This document shows, piece by piece, positions 1 to 9,135 of a stretch of 64,000 bases of DNA. Positions within the stretch are counted from its first letter, which is position 1. Every line of letters starts with the position of its first letter. The stretch is taken from contig NZ_RQJX01000007.1 in NCBI RefSeq assembly GCF_003850045.1, forward strand, positions 62,001 through 126,000, given 5' to 3'. The translations under genes and the position numbers were made by a program. Origin of the DNA: Aeromicrobium camelliae (GTDB taxonomy: Bacteria; Actinomycetota; Actinomycetes; Propionibacteriales; Nocardioidaceae). Below the pieces are notes generated by a model, which ran no database searches, was not told the DNA's origin, and saw only the letters and a program-made list of their open reading frames with translations.

Positions 1-3000
1 CCGCTCCCGACGTCCTCGTCGGACTGGCGTGGCCGGCGGTCTTCGCCGTCATCTCCGAGGCTTCGACGGCCGACGGCCTCCCGGTCGTCGAAGGCATGCT
101 CGACCTCGTCCACCTCGACCACTCGATCGCGCTCGGCGACCTGCCGTCCGATGAGGCCGAGCTCTCGGTCGTGGCGCGCCTGCGCGAGGTGAGCGACACG
201 TCCTATGGCCGCGTCGTCACGGTCGACATCGACGTCACGGCGGGCGACCGCGAGGTCGCCGCGCTCACCGAGCGGTTCGCGATCCGCGGCCGCAGCACCA
301 CCGGTGACCTCGCCGATCCGGCTCGCGCCGGCGGCGTGCTCGGTGACGACGTCCGCGACACGCCGCGCAAGAAGCGTGCCGCGGCCCGGCTCACCGCCCC
401 GCGCGACCTCCGCGCGTTCGCTGCCGTCACCGGCGACCACAACCCGATCCACACCAGCGTCGCGGCCGCCCGCCTCGCGGGTCTCGGCGCGCCGATCGTC
501 CACGGCATGTGGACGTCGGCCGCGGCGCAGCAGCAGGTCGTGTCGCAGACCGGCCGCCGCGTCTCGGGCTGGACCACCCGCTTCATGGCCCCGGTGCGTC
601 CGGGCGCCGAGGTGGAGATCCGCGCCGACCGCATCGGTCTCGATGCCGGCGCCGAGGTGCTCGACGTGACGGTGCGCGCAGACGGCGAGGTCGTCATGTC
701 GGCGACCGCTCGCCTCGATGCGCCGCGCACCGCCTACGCCTTCCCCGGCCAGGGCATCCAGAGCCAGGGCATGGGCATGGCCGGGTACCAGCGGTCCAAG
801 GCCGCGCGGGAGATCTGGGACCGGGCCGACGCGCACACGCGTGCGGCGCTCGGGTTCTCGATTCTCACCGTCGTGCGCGACAACCCGACCGAGCTCACGG
901 CCAACGGCGTGACGCACCGTCACCCCGACGGCGTCCTCTACCTGACGCAGTTCACCCAGGTCGCCATGGCGGTCCTCGGTGCCGCCCAGATGGCCGAGCT
1001 CCGCGAGTCGGGCGCCTTCGTCGAGGGAGCCGTCCTCGCCGGGCACTCGGTCGGTGAGTACAACGCCCTCGCCGCGGTGTCGGGTGTCATCCCGCTCGAG
1101 GCCGTCGTCGAGGTCGTGTTCCAGCGCGGCTCGGTGATGCACACGCTCGTGCCGCGTGACGCCCAGGGCCGCAGCGACTACCGCCTCGCCGCCATCCGTC
1201 CCTCGCAGATCGGTCTGGCCGACGACGAGGTCACGGCCTACGTCGAGGGCATCGCCGAGCGTTCGGGCGAGTTCCTGCAGATCGTCAACTACAACCTGCG
1301 GGGCTCGCAGTACGCGATCGCGGGCACCGTCGCCGGTCTCGAGGAGCTGGAGCGCGACATCGCCCGGCGCCGCGAGGAGTTCGGCGGCAAGGCCGCGTTC
1401 ATCCTGGTGCCCGGCATCGACGTGCCGTTCCACTCGCGCGTGCTGCACGGCGGCGTGCCGGACTTCCGCGATCGCCTCAACGAACTGCTGCCGGCCGACA
1501 TCGACCCGCAGATCCTCGCGGGACGCTACATCCCGAACCTCGTGCCGCGGCCGTTCAGCCTCGACCGCGAGTTCATCACCGAGATCGCCGACCTCGTCGA
1601 CTCGGCCCCGCTCCGTGAGGTGCTGGCCGACTTCGAGGCGTGGGCCGCGCAGCCCGGCGTCCTCTGCCGCCGCGTCCTGATCGAGCTGCTCGCGTGGCAG
1701 TTCGCGAGCCCGGTGCGCTGGATCGAGACCCAGGACCTGATGTTCACCCCGGTCGAGCAGGGCGGACTGGGCGTCGAGCGCTTCATCGAGATCGGCGTCG
1801 GCTCGGCCCCGACCGTGGCCAACCTCGCCGCATCCACGCTGAAGCTCCCCGAGACGTCCTACGGACGCGTCGAGGTGGCCAACATCGAGCGTGACTCGGC
1901 GGTCGTCTTCGGCACCGACGAGGATCAGCCCGAGGTCGCCGAGGAGGACGTGGCCGAGGCGCCGCAGGCCGAGTCGGCTCCCGCGGCTGCTCCTGCGGCC
2001 CCGGCTCCGGCCGCTCCGGCGAGCTCGGGCGGACCGCGTCCGGCGGACCTGAAGTTCGACGCCGCCGACGCCACGCGGGTCCTCGTGGCCTGGTGGACCA
2101 AGCTGCGCCTCGACCAGATCGGTGCCGCGGACTCCATCGAGTCGCTGTGCGACGGCGCCTCCAGCCGCCGCAACCAGCTGCTCGTCGACCTCGGCGCAGA
2201 ACTCTCGCTGGGCGCGATCGACGGTGCGGCCGACGCCGACCTCGTGACGCTCGGACAGCAGGTGACCGGGCTCGCCCGCAGCTACTCCGCGTTCGGCCCG
2301 GTGCTCAGCGACACCATCGCCGAGCACCTCAAGAAGGTCCTCGGCCCGACGGGCAAGAAGCCCGCCGCGATCACCGAGCGCGTGACCGGAACCTGGCAGC
2401 TCGGTCCCGGCTGGGCCGCGCACGTGCTCGCCGAGTTCGCCATGGCGACGCGTGAGGGCGCGAGCGTCCGCGGCGGCGAGTTCGGGTCCTTCGGCCCGCT
2501 GGCCTCCGGCGCGGACGTCGACGCCGCCGTCGACGCGAGCGTGCAGGCCGTCGCGGCCCGCCACGGCGTGAGCGTGGATCTGCCGGCCGCCGGTGGCGAC
2601 GGCGGCGCCACGATCGACGCCGCCGCGCTGGGGGAGTTCACCGAGCAGATCACCGGTCGTGACGGTGTGCTGGCCAAGGCCGCGCGCCTCGTGCTCGACG
2701 AGCTCGGACTGGCGGGCGTGCCGGCCGAGGTCGAGACCGACGAGCAGGCGGCGCAGGTGCTCACCCGCGTCGAGGCCGAACTCGGCTCCGACTGGGTCAA
2801 GGCGACCGCTCCGGCGTTCGACGCCGATCGCGCGTTCGTCCTCGACGACCGGTGGGCCAGCGCTCGTGAGGACCTGGCCCGCATCGCGCACGGCGCGGAG
2901 GTCACCGGCAGCTTCGTGGGCACCGGCTCTGCCGTGGCCCGTCAGGCGCGCTGGTGGGCTGAGCGGGCCGGGAACGCGCTCGCTCCGCGCTTCGCCGAGA

Positions 3001-5876
3001 TCGCCGCGGCGGCCGAGGACACCACGCCGGGTCGGTACGCCGACGAGGTCGCCGTCGTGACCGGTGCGAGCCGCGGCTCCATCGCGGCTTCGGTCGTGGG
3101 CGGCCTGCTCGCCGAGGGTGCCACCGTCATCGCGACCACGTCGCGCATCGACGGCAGCAAGCTCGCGTTCTTCAAGCAGCTCTACCGCGAGAACGCCCGG
3201 GCGGGGGCGGCCCTGTGGGTCGTGCCGGCCAACATGGCGTCCTTCGCCGACATCGACGCGCTCGCCGCGTGGATCGGGTCGGAGCAGACGCGGACGGCGG
3301 CGGGGGTCACCTCGGTGACCAAGCCGGCGCTCACGCCGACGATCCTCTTCCCGTTCGCCGCCGGCCGGGTCATGGGCGACACGACCGACGCCGGACCGCG
3401 CGCCGAGCTGGAGATGCGTGTCCTGCTGTGGTCGGTCGAGCGCCTCATCGGCGTCCTCTCCGAGCACGTCCAGGACCGTGATCTCACGCGTCGCCTCCAC
3501 GTCGTGCTTCCCGGTTCGCCGAACCGCGGCATGTTCGGCGGCGACGGCGCCTACGCGGAGGCCAAGTCCGCGCTCGATGCGCTCGTCGCGAAGTGGCGCT
3601 CGGAGCGTTCGTGGTCCGGTCGCGTCACGCTGGCGCACGCGATCATCGGCTGGGTGCGCGGCACCGGGCTCATGGGCGGCAACGACCCGATGGTCGAGGC
3701 CGTCGAGGCCCGCGGCGTCCGGACGTGGTCGACCGAGGAGATGGCCGAGGCGCTGCTGACGCAGGGCGTCGACCACGCTCGGACGACCGCCGAGATCGCG
3801 CCGGTCGAGGTCGACCTGACCGGCGGCCTCGGCGACGTGGACCTGGACCTGGCCGCGCTCGCGGCCGACGTCAGTGGCCGAGCGGCCTCGACGAACGAGC
3901 AGCGGAGCGAGGCCACCATCCCCGCGCTTCCGGGCTCCCCGGCGCAGCTGGACCGGGTCGAGACGCCCGCCTGGGGCGAGGTCACGACCTCGCTCGACGA
4001 CATGGTCGTCATCGTCGGCGCCGGCGAGCTCGGGCCGTACGGTTCGGCGCGCACGCGTTTCGAGGCCGAGGTCAGCGACCGCCTCTCGGCGGCCGGTGTG
4101 CTGGAACTCGCCTGGACCACCGGGCTCGTGCAGTGGGACGAGGTCAACCGCGGCTGGTACGACACTGCGAGCGGTGAGCCGGTGGCCGAGGAGGACCTGG
4201 CCGATCGCTACGAGGACGCCGTCCGCGAGCGCGTGGGCATCCGCCGCTACGGCGACGACGGTTCGATGGTCGACAACGCGGCGCCGCTGCTGACGTCGGT
4301 CTACCTCGAGGAGGACCTGACGTTCACGGTCTCCGGCGAGGCCGAGGCGCGGGCGATGCACGAGGCCGATCCGGAGCGGACGGTCATCGCGCAGACGGCC
4401 GACGGCGACTGGACGGTGACCCGCAAGGCGGGCACCGAGATCCGTGTGCCGCGGAAGATGAAGCTGACGCGCACGGTCGGCGGGCAGATCCCGACCGGTT
4501 TCGACCCGACGGTCTGGGGCGTCCCGGCCGAGATGGTCGAGGCCGTGGACCGGGTGGCGCTGTGGAACCTCGTGTGCACCGTGGACGCGTTCTTGTCCAG
4601 CGGCTTCACCCCCTCGGAGCTGTTGCGCTGGGTGCACCCGACGCAGGTCGCCAACACGCAGGGCACCGGCATGGGCGGCATGACCTCGATGCACTCGCTG
4701 TACATCGACACGCTGCTCGGTGAGGCGAAGGCGAACGACATCCTGCAGGAGGCGTTGCCCAACGTCATCGCCGCGCACGTCGTGCAGTCCTACGTCGGCA
4801 GCTACGGCGCGATGATCCACCCGGTCGCCGCCTGCGCGACCACGGCGGTCTCCGTCGAGGAGGGCGTGGACAAGATCCGGCTCGGCAAGGCCGAGTTCGT
4901 CGTGGCCGGTGGCTTCGACGACCTCTCGGTCGAGGGCATCGTCGGCTTCGGCGACATGTCGGCCACGGCCGACTCCGGCGTCATGGCGGCCAAGGGTCTG
5001 GAGGATCGGTACTTCAGCCGGGCCAACGACCGTCGCTACGGCGGGTTCGTGGAGTCGCAGGGCGGCGGCACGATCCTGCTGGCCCGCGGTTCGCTCGCGG
5101 CGGCGGCAGGTCTGCCGGTGCTCGGCGTGCTGGCCTACGCCAGCTCGTTCGCCGACGGCGTGCACACGTCGATCCCGGCGCCCGGTCTCGGCGCGCTGGC
5201 GGCCGGACGCGGTGGTCGGGAGTCGCAGCTCGGCCGGGCGTTGAAGGGCCTCGGCGTCAGCGCCGACGACATCGCCGTGCTCAGCAAGCACGACACGTCG
5301 ACCGGTGTCAACGAACGCAACGAGTCCGAGCTGCACGAACGGCTCGCCAGCGCACTGGGCCGCGACGAGGGCAACCCGCTCTACGTCATCAGCCAGAAGA
5401 CGCTGACCGGTCACGCCAAGGGCGGCGCGGCGGCGTTCCAGCTGATCGGCCTGTGCCAGGTGCTGTCCGGCGGCGTCGTGCCGCCGAACCGCAGCCTCGA
5501 CTGCGTCATGGACGACCTCGGCGAGTACGAGCGGCTGGTGTGGCTGCGCGAGCCGCTGCGGACCGGCCCGCTCAAGGCGGGTCTCGTGACGAGCCTCGGC
5601 TTCGGCCACGTGTCCGGTCTGCTCGCCGTCGTTCACCCGCAGGCGTTCGTGGAGGCGTTGCCGGCCGAGCAGCGTGAGGCCTACCTCGCGCAGGCGGAGC
5701 AGCGGCAGATCGACGGCCGCATGCGTCTCGTCGAGGCGATGTACGGCGGTGACAGCTTGTACCGCCGTCCCGCCGGCCGACGCCTGGGCGACGCGGGCGC
5801 GCGTGAGCGCGAGGCCGCGATGTTGATCGACCCGGAGGCGCGACTCGGCGCCGACGGTGTCTACCGGTGCCAGTGA
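1..5876 (+). CDS. fas: Type I fatty acid synthase, C-terminal part (5' end outside window)
   Basis: The frame is open from base 3 with no start, so this is the last 1957 residues of a bacterial FAS-I megasynthase that builds long acyl-CoAs from acetyl- and malonyl-CoA. Domains in order: hot-dog dehydratase (GDHNPIHT, about residues 144-151), malonyl/palmitoyl transferase (FPGQG near 246; nucleophile Ser in GHSVG near 349), an Ala/Pro linker (about 657-677), acyl carrier domain (phosphopantetheine Ser 720 or 721 in GASSRRNQ), ketoreductase (VTGASRG near 1019) and ketosynthase (Cys1611, His1763, His1804). Mycobacterial Fas is about 3070 residues, so roughly 1100 residues (acetyltransferase and enoyl reductase) should lie upstream. 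No phosphopantetheinyl transferase domain is fused at the end; acpS 6 nt downstream supplies it. Identity is secure. Confidence 0.97.
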   Translation, partial: APDVLVGLAWPAVFAVISEASTADGLPVVEGMLDLVHLDHSIALGDLPSDEAELSVVARLREVSDTSYGRVVTVDIDVTAGDREVAALTERFAIRGRSTTGDLADPARAGGVLGDDVRDTPRKKRAAARLTAPRDLRAFAAVTGDHNPIHTSVAAARLAGLGAPIVHGMWTSAAAQQQVVSQTGRRVSGWTTRFMAPVRPGAEVEIRADRIGLDAGAEVLDVTVRADGEVVMSATARLDAPRTAYAFPGQGIQSQGMGMAGYQRSKAAREIWDRADAHTRAALGFSILTVVRDNPTELTANGVTHRHPDGVLYLTQFTQVAMAVLGAAQMAELRESGAFVEGAVLAGHSVGEYNALAAVSGVIPLEAVVEVVFQRGSVMHTLVPRDAQGRSDYRLAAIRPSQIGLADDEVTAYVEGIAERSGEFLQIVNYNLRGSQYAIAGTVAGLEELERDIARRREEFGGKAAFILVPGIDVPFHSRVLHGGVPDFRDRLNELLPADIDPQILAGRYIPNLVPRPFSLDREFITEIADLVDSAPLREVLADFEAWAAQPGVLCRRVLIELLAWQFASPVRWIETQDLMFTPVEQGGLGVERFIEIGVGSAPTVANLAASTLKLPETSYGRVEVANIERDSAVVFGTDEDQPEVAEEDVAEAPQAESAPAAAPAAPAPAAPASSGGPRPADLKFDAADATRVLVAWWTKLRLDQIGAADSIESLCDGASSRRNQLLVDLGAELSLGAIDGAADADLVTLGQQVTGLARSYSAFGPVLSDTIAEHLKKVLGPTGKKPAAITERVTGTWQLGPGWAAHVLAEFAMATREGASVRGGEFGSFGPLASGADVDAAVDASVQAVAARHGVSVDLPAAGGDGGATIDAAALGEFTEQITGRDGVLAKAARLVLDELGLAGVPAEVETDEQAAQVLTRVEAELGSDWVKATAPAFDADRAFVLDDRWASAREDLARIAHGAEVTGSFVGTGSAVARQARWWAERAGNALAPRFAEIAAAAEDTTPGRYADEVAVVTGASRGSIAASVVGGLLAEGATVIATTSRIDGSKLAFFKQLYRENARAGAALWVVPANMASFADIDALAAWIGSEQTRTAAGVTSVTKPALTPTILFPFAAGRVMGDTTDAGPRAELEMRVLLWSVERLIGVLSEHVQDRDLTRRLHVVLPGSPNRGMFGGDGAYAEAKSALDALVAKWRSERSWSGRVTLAHAIIGWVRGTGLMGGNDPMVEAVEARGVRTWSTEEMAEALLTQGVDHARTTAEIAPVEVDLTGGLGDVDLDLAALAADVSGRAASTNEQRSEATIPALPGSPAQLDRVETPAWGEVTTSLDDMVVIVGAGELGPYGSARTRFEAEVSDRLSAAGVLELAWTTGLVQWDEVNRGWYDTASGEPVAEEDLADRYEDAVRERVGIRRYGDDGSMVDNAAPLLTSVYLEEDLTFTVSGEAEARAMHEADPERTVIAQTADGDWTVTRKAGTEIRVPRKMKLTRTVGGQIPTGFDPTVWGVPAEMVEAVDRVALWNLVCTVDAFLSSGFTPSELLRWVHPTQVANTQGTGMGGMTSMHSLYIDTLLGEAKANDILQEALPNVIAAHVVQSYVGSYGAMIHPVAACATTAVSVEEGVDKIRLGKAEFVVAGGFDDLSVEGIVGFGDMSATADSGVMAAKGLEDRYFSRANDRRYGGFVESQGGGTILLARGSLAAAAGLPVLGVLAYASSFADGVHTSIPAPGLGALAAGRGGRESQLGRALKGLGVSADDIAVLSKHDTSTGVNERNESELHERLASALGRDEGNPLYVISQKTLTGHAKGGAAAFQLIGLCQVLSGGVVPPNRSLDCVMDDLGEYERLVWLREPLRTGPLKAGLVTSLGFGHVSGLLAVVHPQAFVEALPAEQREAYLAQAEQRQIDGRMRLVEAMYGGDSLYRRPAGRRLGDAGAREREAAMLIDPEARLGADGVYRCQ

Positions 5877-5882
5877 TGGGCG

Positions 5883-6287
5883 ATGGGGGTCGTCGTCGGC
5901 ACCGGGGTGGACCTCGTCCACGTCCCCGGCTTCGCTGAGCAACTTCAGCGACCGGGGGCCTGGATCGACCGGGTGTTCACACCCGGCGAGCGGCGTGATG
6001 CTCGCAGAAGCGGGCGTCACGCCGCCGAGGTCGCGTCCTTCGCGGCGCGGTGGGCCGCCAAGGAGGCGTTCGTCAAGGCGTGGTCGGAATCGCTGTGGGG
6101 GAGCGCTCCGGTCCTCTCCGAGGAGATCCATCACCTCATCGAGGTCGTCACGGACGCCTGGGGGCGCCCGCGCCTCGTCCTCCACGGCGAGGTGGCCGCG
6201 GCGCTGCCCGATGGCGTCGACGTCTTCGTGTCCCTGACTCACGACGGTGATTACGCCCTCGCCCAGGTCACCCTCACGCGACGGTGA
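5883..6287 (+). CDS. acpS: Holo-[acyl-carrier-protein] synthase
   Basis: A 134-residue 4'-phosphopantetheinyl transferase that moves the cofactor from CoA to the carrier-domain serine of the synthase upstream. It shows the AcpS signatures GTGVDLVHV at the N-terminus (metal-binding Asp) and RWAAKEAFVKAW around residue 60 (metal-binding Glu), and ends with the SLTHDGDYALA strand. The ATG at 5883 lies 6 nt after the fas stop codon, so the two are probably co-transcribed and coupled. The fas-acpS pair matches mycobacteria, where FAS-I needs a dedicated AcpS because the bacterial synthase lacks the transferase domain found in fungal FAS. Confidence 0.95.
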   Translation: MGVVVGTGVDLVHVPGFAEQLQRPGAWIDRVFTPGERRDARRSGRHAAEVASFAARWAAKEAFVKAWSESLWGSAPVLSEEIHHLIEVVTDAWGRPRLVLHGEVAAALPDGVDVFVSLTHDGDYALAQVTLTRR

Positions 6288-6437
6288 ATCGGCCCTCAGG
6301 CTGGCCCTCGGGCGGTGAGCGAGCACGCACTTCAGTGCCGGATCTGCGTGCTGAGCCACCGGCCGATGACATCTGTCATGCGAACTGCTGACGTCGCGAC
6401 ACTGCTCACGGGCGCGCTCGGCCGCGAGGCTGGAGGC

Positions 6438-6923
6438 ATGAACGACGCAGTGACGTGGCTCGAAGTCCTCCTCAACGACATCCACCCGGCGGTGCAGTTC
6501 GTGGCGGTCGGGGCGATCGCCGTCGTGCCGTTCCTCGAGAGTTACGTCGGCGCCATGGTCGGAACGATGGCCGGGCTGCCGGTCCCGCTCGCCCTCGGTG
6601 CCGCGATCGTCGGCAACGTGCTCGCGCTGCTGGTGGCGGTCGAACTCGGCAGCCGGATCGCAGCGCGACTGGCCACCACGCGCTCGGAGCAGCGGAGCGA
6701 GCGCCACCAGAAGATCGTCGACCGCGTCGACCGGTGGGGCGTGCCGGCCGCGAGCCTGATCGGTCCGGTCGTCATGGCCATCTCGGTGACCGCGTTCGTG
6801 ATGGCCGCCATGGGGCTGAACCGCCGTCAGGTCGTCGTGTGGCAGACCGTCTCCATCGTCGCCTGGGGAGCGCTGTTCGCGGCCTTCGGCGCCGGGATCT
6901 TCGCGATGCTCGGTGGCGCCTGA
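6438..6923 (+). CDS. Small multi-drug-export-like membrane protein
   Basis: A 161-residue membrane protein with about four hydrophobic segments: FVAVGAIAVVPFLESYVGA, a Gly/Ala/Leu-rich helix after LPVPLALGAA, ASLIGPVVMAISVTAFVMAA, and a C-terminal VSIVAWGALFAAFGAGIFAM. A basic loop (RSEQRSERHQKIVDRVDRWG) separates the halves. The pattern resembles the 'small multi-drug export protein' family (COG2426 type), whose substrate is mostly unproven. The start is taken at MNDAVTW (ATG 6438), because the upstream in-frame residues from 6315 are not hydrophobic and look non-coding. A GGAGG lies unusually close to this ATG. Assignment rests on topology and a few motifs, so function is tentative. Confidence 0.5.
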   Translation: MNDAVTWLEVLLNDIHPAVQFVAVGAIAVVPFLESYVGAMVGTMAGLPVPLALGAAIVGNVLALLVAVELGSRIAARLATTRSEQRSERHQKIVDRVDRWGVPAASLIGPVVMAISVTAFVMAAMGLNRRQVVVWQTVSIVAWGALFAAFGAGIFAMLGGA

Positions 6924-7327
6924 TGCCCGGCGCGGCGGGCGACGAGCCCTTCCCGGTGCCGCCCGGCGGCTCCGCGTCGCGGACCGTCGTCGAGCGGATC
7001 ACCGCGCTCTCGAGGCTGTGGTCGGACGCTGAGCCGCGACGCCGGCCCAGCAACATGGGACGTTCATCCGCATCGCGCCGAAGCGATTGCCAGCGCAGTG
7101 CCGCCCCAGATGAGGTCGGTGAAAGGCGCGAGCAGCAGGAGTAGGGCGATGGGTCGGCGTGCGTGGGCGGGCGCCGCCTGGGCGTGCGCTGCCGCTCGAG
7201 GACGCTCATGACATCCGGGGCATCGGCATCTCGTCGTGCGGGGACATGCGGGTGGTCTCGATCGGCGTGGCCACCTACCGGGCGTCGGTGCCGGCCGTGC
7301 TGCCCCGCGGGACTACGCGTTCTAGCG
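6924..7327. other. 404-bp stretch without a convincing gene
   Basis: No frame here has both a plausible start and a recognisable product. On the minus strand (about 7050-7170) a short frame reads ARRPIALLLLLAPFTDLIWG and then stops within 20 residues, which looks like one transmembrane helix of a decayed membrane protein. No repeat, tRNA or clear terminator was seen. It separates two convergent genes. Confidence 0.4.
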
Positions 7328-7954
7328 TCAGGTGATGGTCTCGGGCTGGGAAGCCAGGAGATAGGCGCTGAGGAGGCGCTTGAGCTCGATGATGGCCTCG
7401 GTGTGCTCCTGGCCGTCGCGGACGGAGAAGTTGAGCATCGAGTACGCGATGTAGACGAGCACCTCGGCCATGATCTTGCGGCGTTCCCGGGGCGTGCCGG
7501 GCGTCAGTGGGCCGAGGGCGTACGCGACGTCGGTGGCGAGTTCGCGCTCGATGACGGCGGCGGTGGCCCGGGTGGCGGGCGTCGACTGCATCGCCATCCA
7601 CACCGCGCGCCGTGAGGGGTCCTCCAGCCAGATCTTGGCCATGTGGTCGACGAGCCGGTTGAGCAGCCGCAGCCAGTCCAGGGTGGGGAGTTCGGCGGTG
7701 AGCTTGGCGAGTTCCTCGCGGACGGCGACGGCGTTCTGCCGGTCCAGTTCGCAGACGATGACGTACTTGTTCTGGAAGAACTGGTAGAGGGTGCCGATCG
7801 GGAGGCCGGCGCGCTGCGCGACCTCCTCGCACGTGAAGGACTCGAAGCCGACTTCGAGGAGGAGTTCGCGCGAGACCTGCAGCAGATGGTCGAACTTGAC
7901 CCGGCTGCGCTCCTGCGTCGGGCGCCGTCGAGGCTCGAGGATCTGGGCGGTCAC
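7328..7954 (-). CDS. TetR-family transcriptional regulator
   Basis: A 208-residue one-component regulator. The N-terminal helix-turn-helix is typical of TetR: FDHLLQVSRELLLEVGFESF, then CEEVAQRAGLPIGTLYQFFQNKYVI at about residues 44-68. The C-terminal domain is all-helical and divergent and should bind an unknown ligand. The GTG start at 7954 has no Shine-Dalgarno sequence. Instead TAGGCT (7961-7966 on the complement) lies 6 nt before it, so the mRNA is probably leaderless. It is near fatty-acid genes (fas, fabG-like, accD-like), so a role in acyl metabolism is reasonable but not shown. The 80-bp repeat lies just upstream of its promoter. Confidence 0.9.
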   Translation of the reverse strand: MTAQILEPRRRPTQERSRVKFDHLLQVSRELLLEVGFESFTCEEVAQRAGLPIGTLYQFFQNKYVIVCELDRQNAVAVREELAKLTAELPTLDWLRLLNRLVDHMAKIWLEDPSRRAVWMAMQSTPATRATAAVIERELATDVAYALGPLTPGTPRERRKIMAEVLVYIAYSMLNFSVRDGQEHTEAIIELKRLLSAYLLASQPETIT

Positions 7955-8014
7955 GTCGCCAGCCTACCCAAGATCGGCGTAACCCCGGGTGACGTGCGGT
8001 GTCGTCCGTTTCGG

Positions 8015-8094
8015 CGAGTGGCGCAGATTCATCCGCGAGTGATGCAGATTCGCGAGCGAACGGATGCGTCGATCACGAATCTGCACCACTCGCG
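8015..8094 (-). repeat. 80-bp three-arm repeat, copy 1
   Basis: Exactly 80 bp. Read on the minus strand it starts with CGCGAGTGGTGCAG, carries inverted arms at positions 49-59 and 70-80, and shares about 48 of 80 positions (hand alignment) with the copy at 21175-21254. On the plus strand the arms are CGAGTGGCGCAGATTC (8015-8030), CGAGTGATGCAGATTC (8036-8051) and the inverse GAATCTGCACCACTCG (8077-8092). It begins 14 nt after the kinase stop (minus strand) and ends before the TetR promoter. It contains no open frame. Confidence 0.85.
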
Positions 8095-8108
8095 GTGGAG
8101 GGCGCGGG

Positions 8109-9134
8109 TCAGCGGGACGTGGCAGCGAGGCCCGCGTCGATGAGGGGGAAGATCGAGTCGCCGATGCCCTCGAAGCCGGAGCCGAGGGTCTTGCCCTGGG
8201 TGTGACGGAAGTAGATCCCCTCGAGGATCACGGCGAGCTTGAAATAGCCCAGACCCAGGTGGAAGCCGAGGTCACCGAGGTCGCGCCCCGACGCCCGCCC
8301 GTACCGCTCGATCGACTCCTCCACCGAGAGGTAGCCGGGTGCCTTCGGCGCGTCGGTGACCGTGACCTGCGCGGCATCGCCGGCCAGGGTCGCGAGGTTC
8401 TGGTACACGATCATCAGCGCCACGTCGGTGAGCGGATCGCCGAGCGTGCTCATCTCCCAGTCGAGCACGGCGGTGATCTCGTCCCGGTCGTTCACCAGGG
8501 CGTTGTCGAGCCGGTAGTCGCCGTGCACGATCGTGCCGTCGCCGGACTGGGGGATGTCCCGCTCGAGCCGCGTGGCGAGCTCGTCGATGCCGGGAAGGTC
8601 GCGACTGCGCGACGCGTCGAGCTGCTTCTTCCAGCGTCGGACCTGACGCTCGAGGTAGCCGTCGGGTCGGCCGAAGTCGGCGAGCCCGACCTGCGCGTAG
8701 TCGACGGCGTGCAGCGCGGCGAGCGTGTCGATGAGCCGCTCGCTGATCGCCCGGGTGCGGTCCGGGCCGAGGGCCTCGAGCTGGGCGGCACGCTGGTACG
8801 GCGTGCCCTCGACGCGTTCCATGACGTAGAACGGCGCGCCGATGACGTCGTCGTCCTGGCACAGCCCATGGGTGGCCGGGACCGGCACGTCGGTGCCGGC
8901 CAGCGCCGTCATGACGCGATACTCGCGCGACATGTCGTGCGCCGTCGCCAGCACGTGCCCGAGCGGCGGGCGCCGCACGATGACCGATCGCGTGCCGTCG
9001 GACACCGTGTACGTCAGGTTGGACTTGCCGCCCGTGATGAGCTCGGCCGTCAGCGGCGCGGAGGTGTCGAGCACCTCCGGCCGCTGCGCGTCGAACCAGC
9101 GGGCGAGCGCGTCGAGATCGAGGCCCTCGGTCAC
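8109..9134 (-). CDS. APH-family phosphotransferase (ACAD10/11 N-domain-like)
   Basis: A 341-residue kinase-like protein of the aminoglycoside phosphotransferase fold. It has the Gly-rich loop ITGGKSNLTYTV (about residues 33-44), the lysine-equivalent strand VIVRRPPLGHV, the catalytic loop TIVHGDYRLDNALV (about 204-217) with the Brenner Asp and Asn, and the metal-binding VLDWEMSTLGDP. This subgroup resembles the N-terminal domain of ACAD10/ACAD11, proposed to phosphorylate hydroxyacyl-CoAs, and is common beside acyl-CoA metabolism genes in actinobacteria. The GTG start (9134) is 1 nt from the stop of the reductase gene upstream, so the two form a coupled operon. Substrate unproven; antibiotic resistance is unlikely from context. 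Confidence 0.85.
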   Translation of the reverse strand: MTEGLDLDALARWFDAQRPEVLDTSAPLTAELITGGKSNLTYTVSDGTRSVIVRRPPLGHVLATAHDMSREYRVMTALAGTDVPVPATHGLCQDDDVIGAPFYVMERVEGTPYQRAAQLEALGPDRTRAISERLIDTLAALHAVDYAQVGLADFGRPDGYLERQVRRWKKQLDASRSRDLPGIDELATRLERDIPQSGDGTIVHGDYRLDNALVNDRDEITAVLDWEMSTLGDPLTDVALMIVYQNLATLAGDAAQVTVTDAPKAPGYLSVEESIERYGRASGRDLGDLGFHLGLGYFKLAVILEGIYFRHTQGKTLGSGFEGIGDSIFPLIDAGLAATSR

Positions 9135-9135
9135 G

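Noticed and set aside
8109-9134. Aminoglycoside resistance kinase
   Set aside because: The fold is APH-like, but motifs and the operon with a 3-ketoacyl reductase fit the ACAD10/11-type subgroup.
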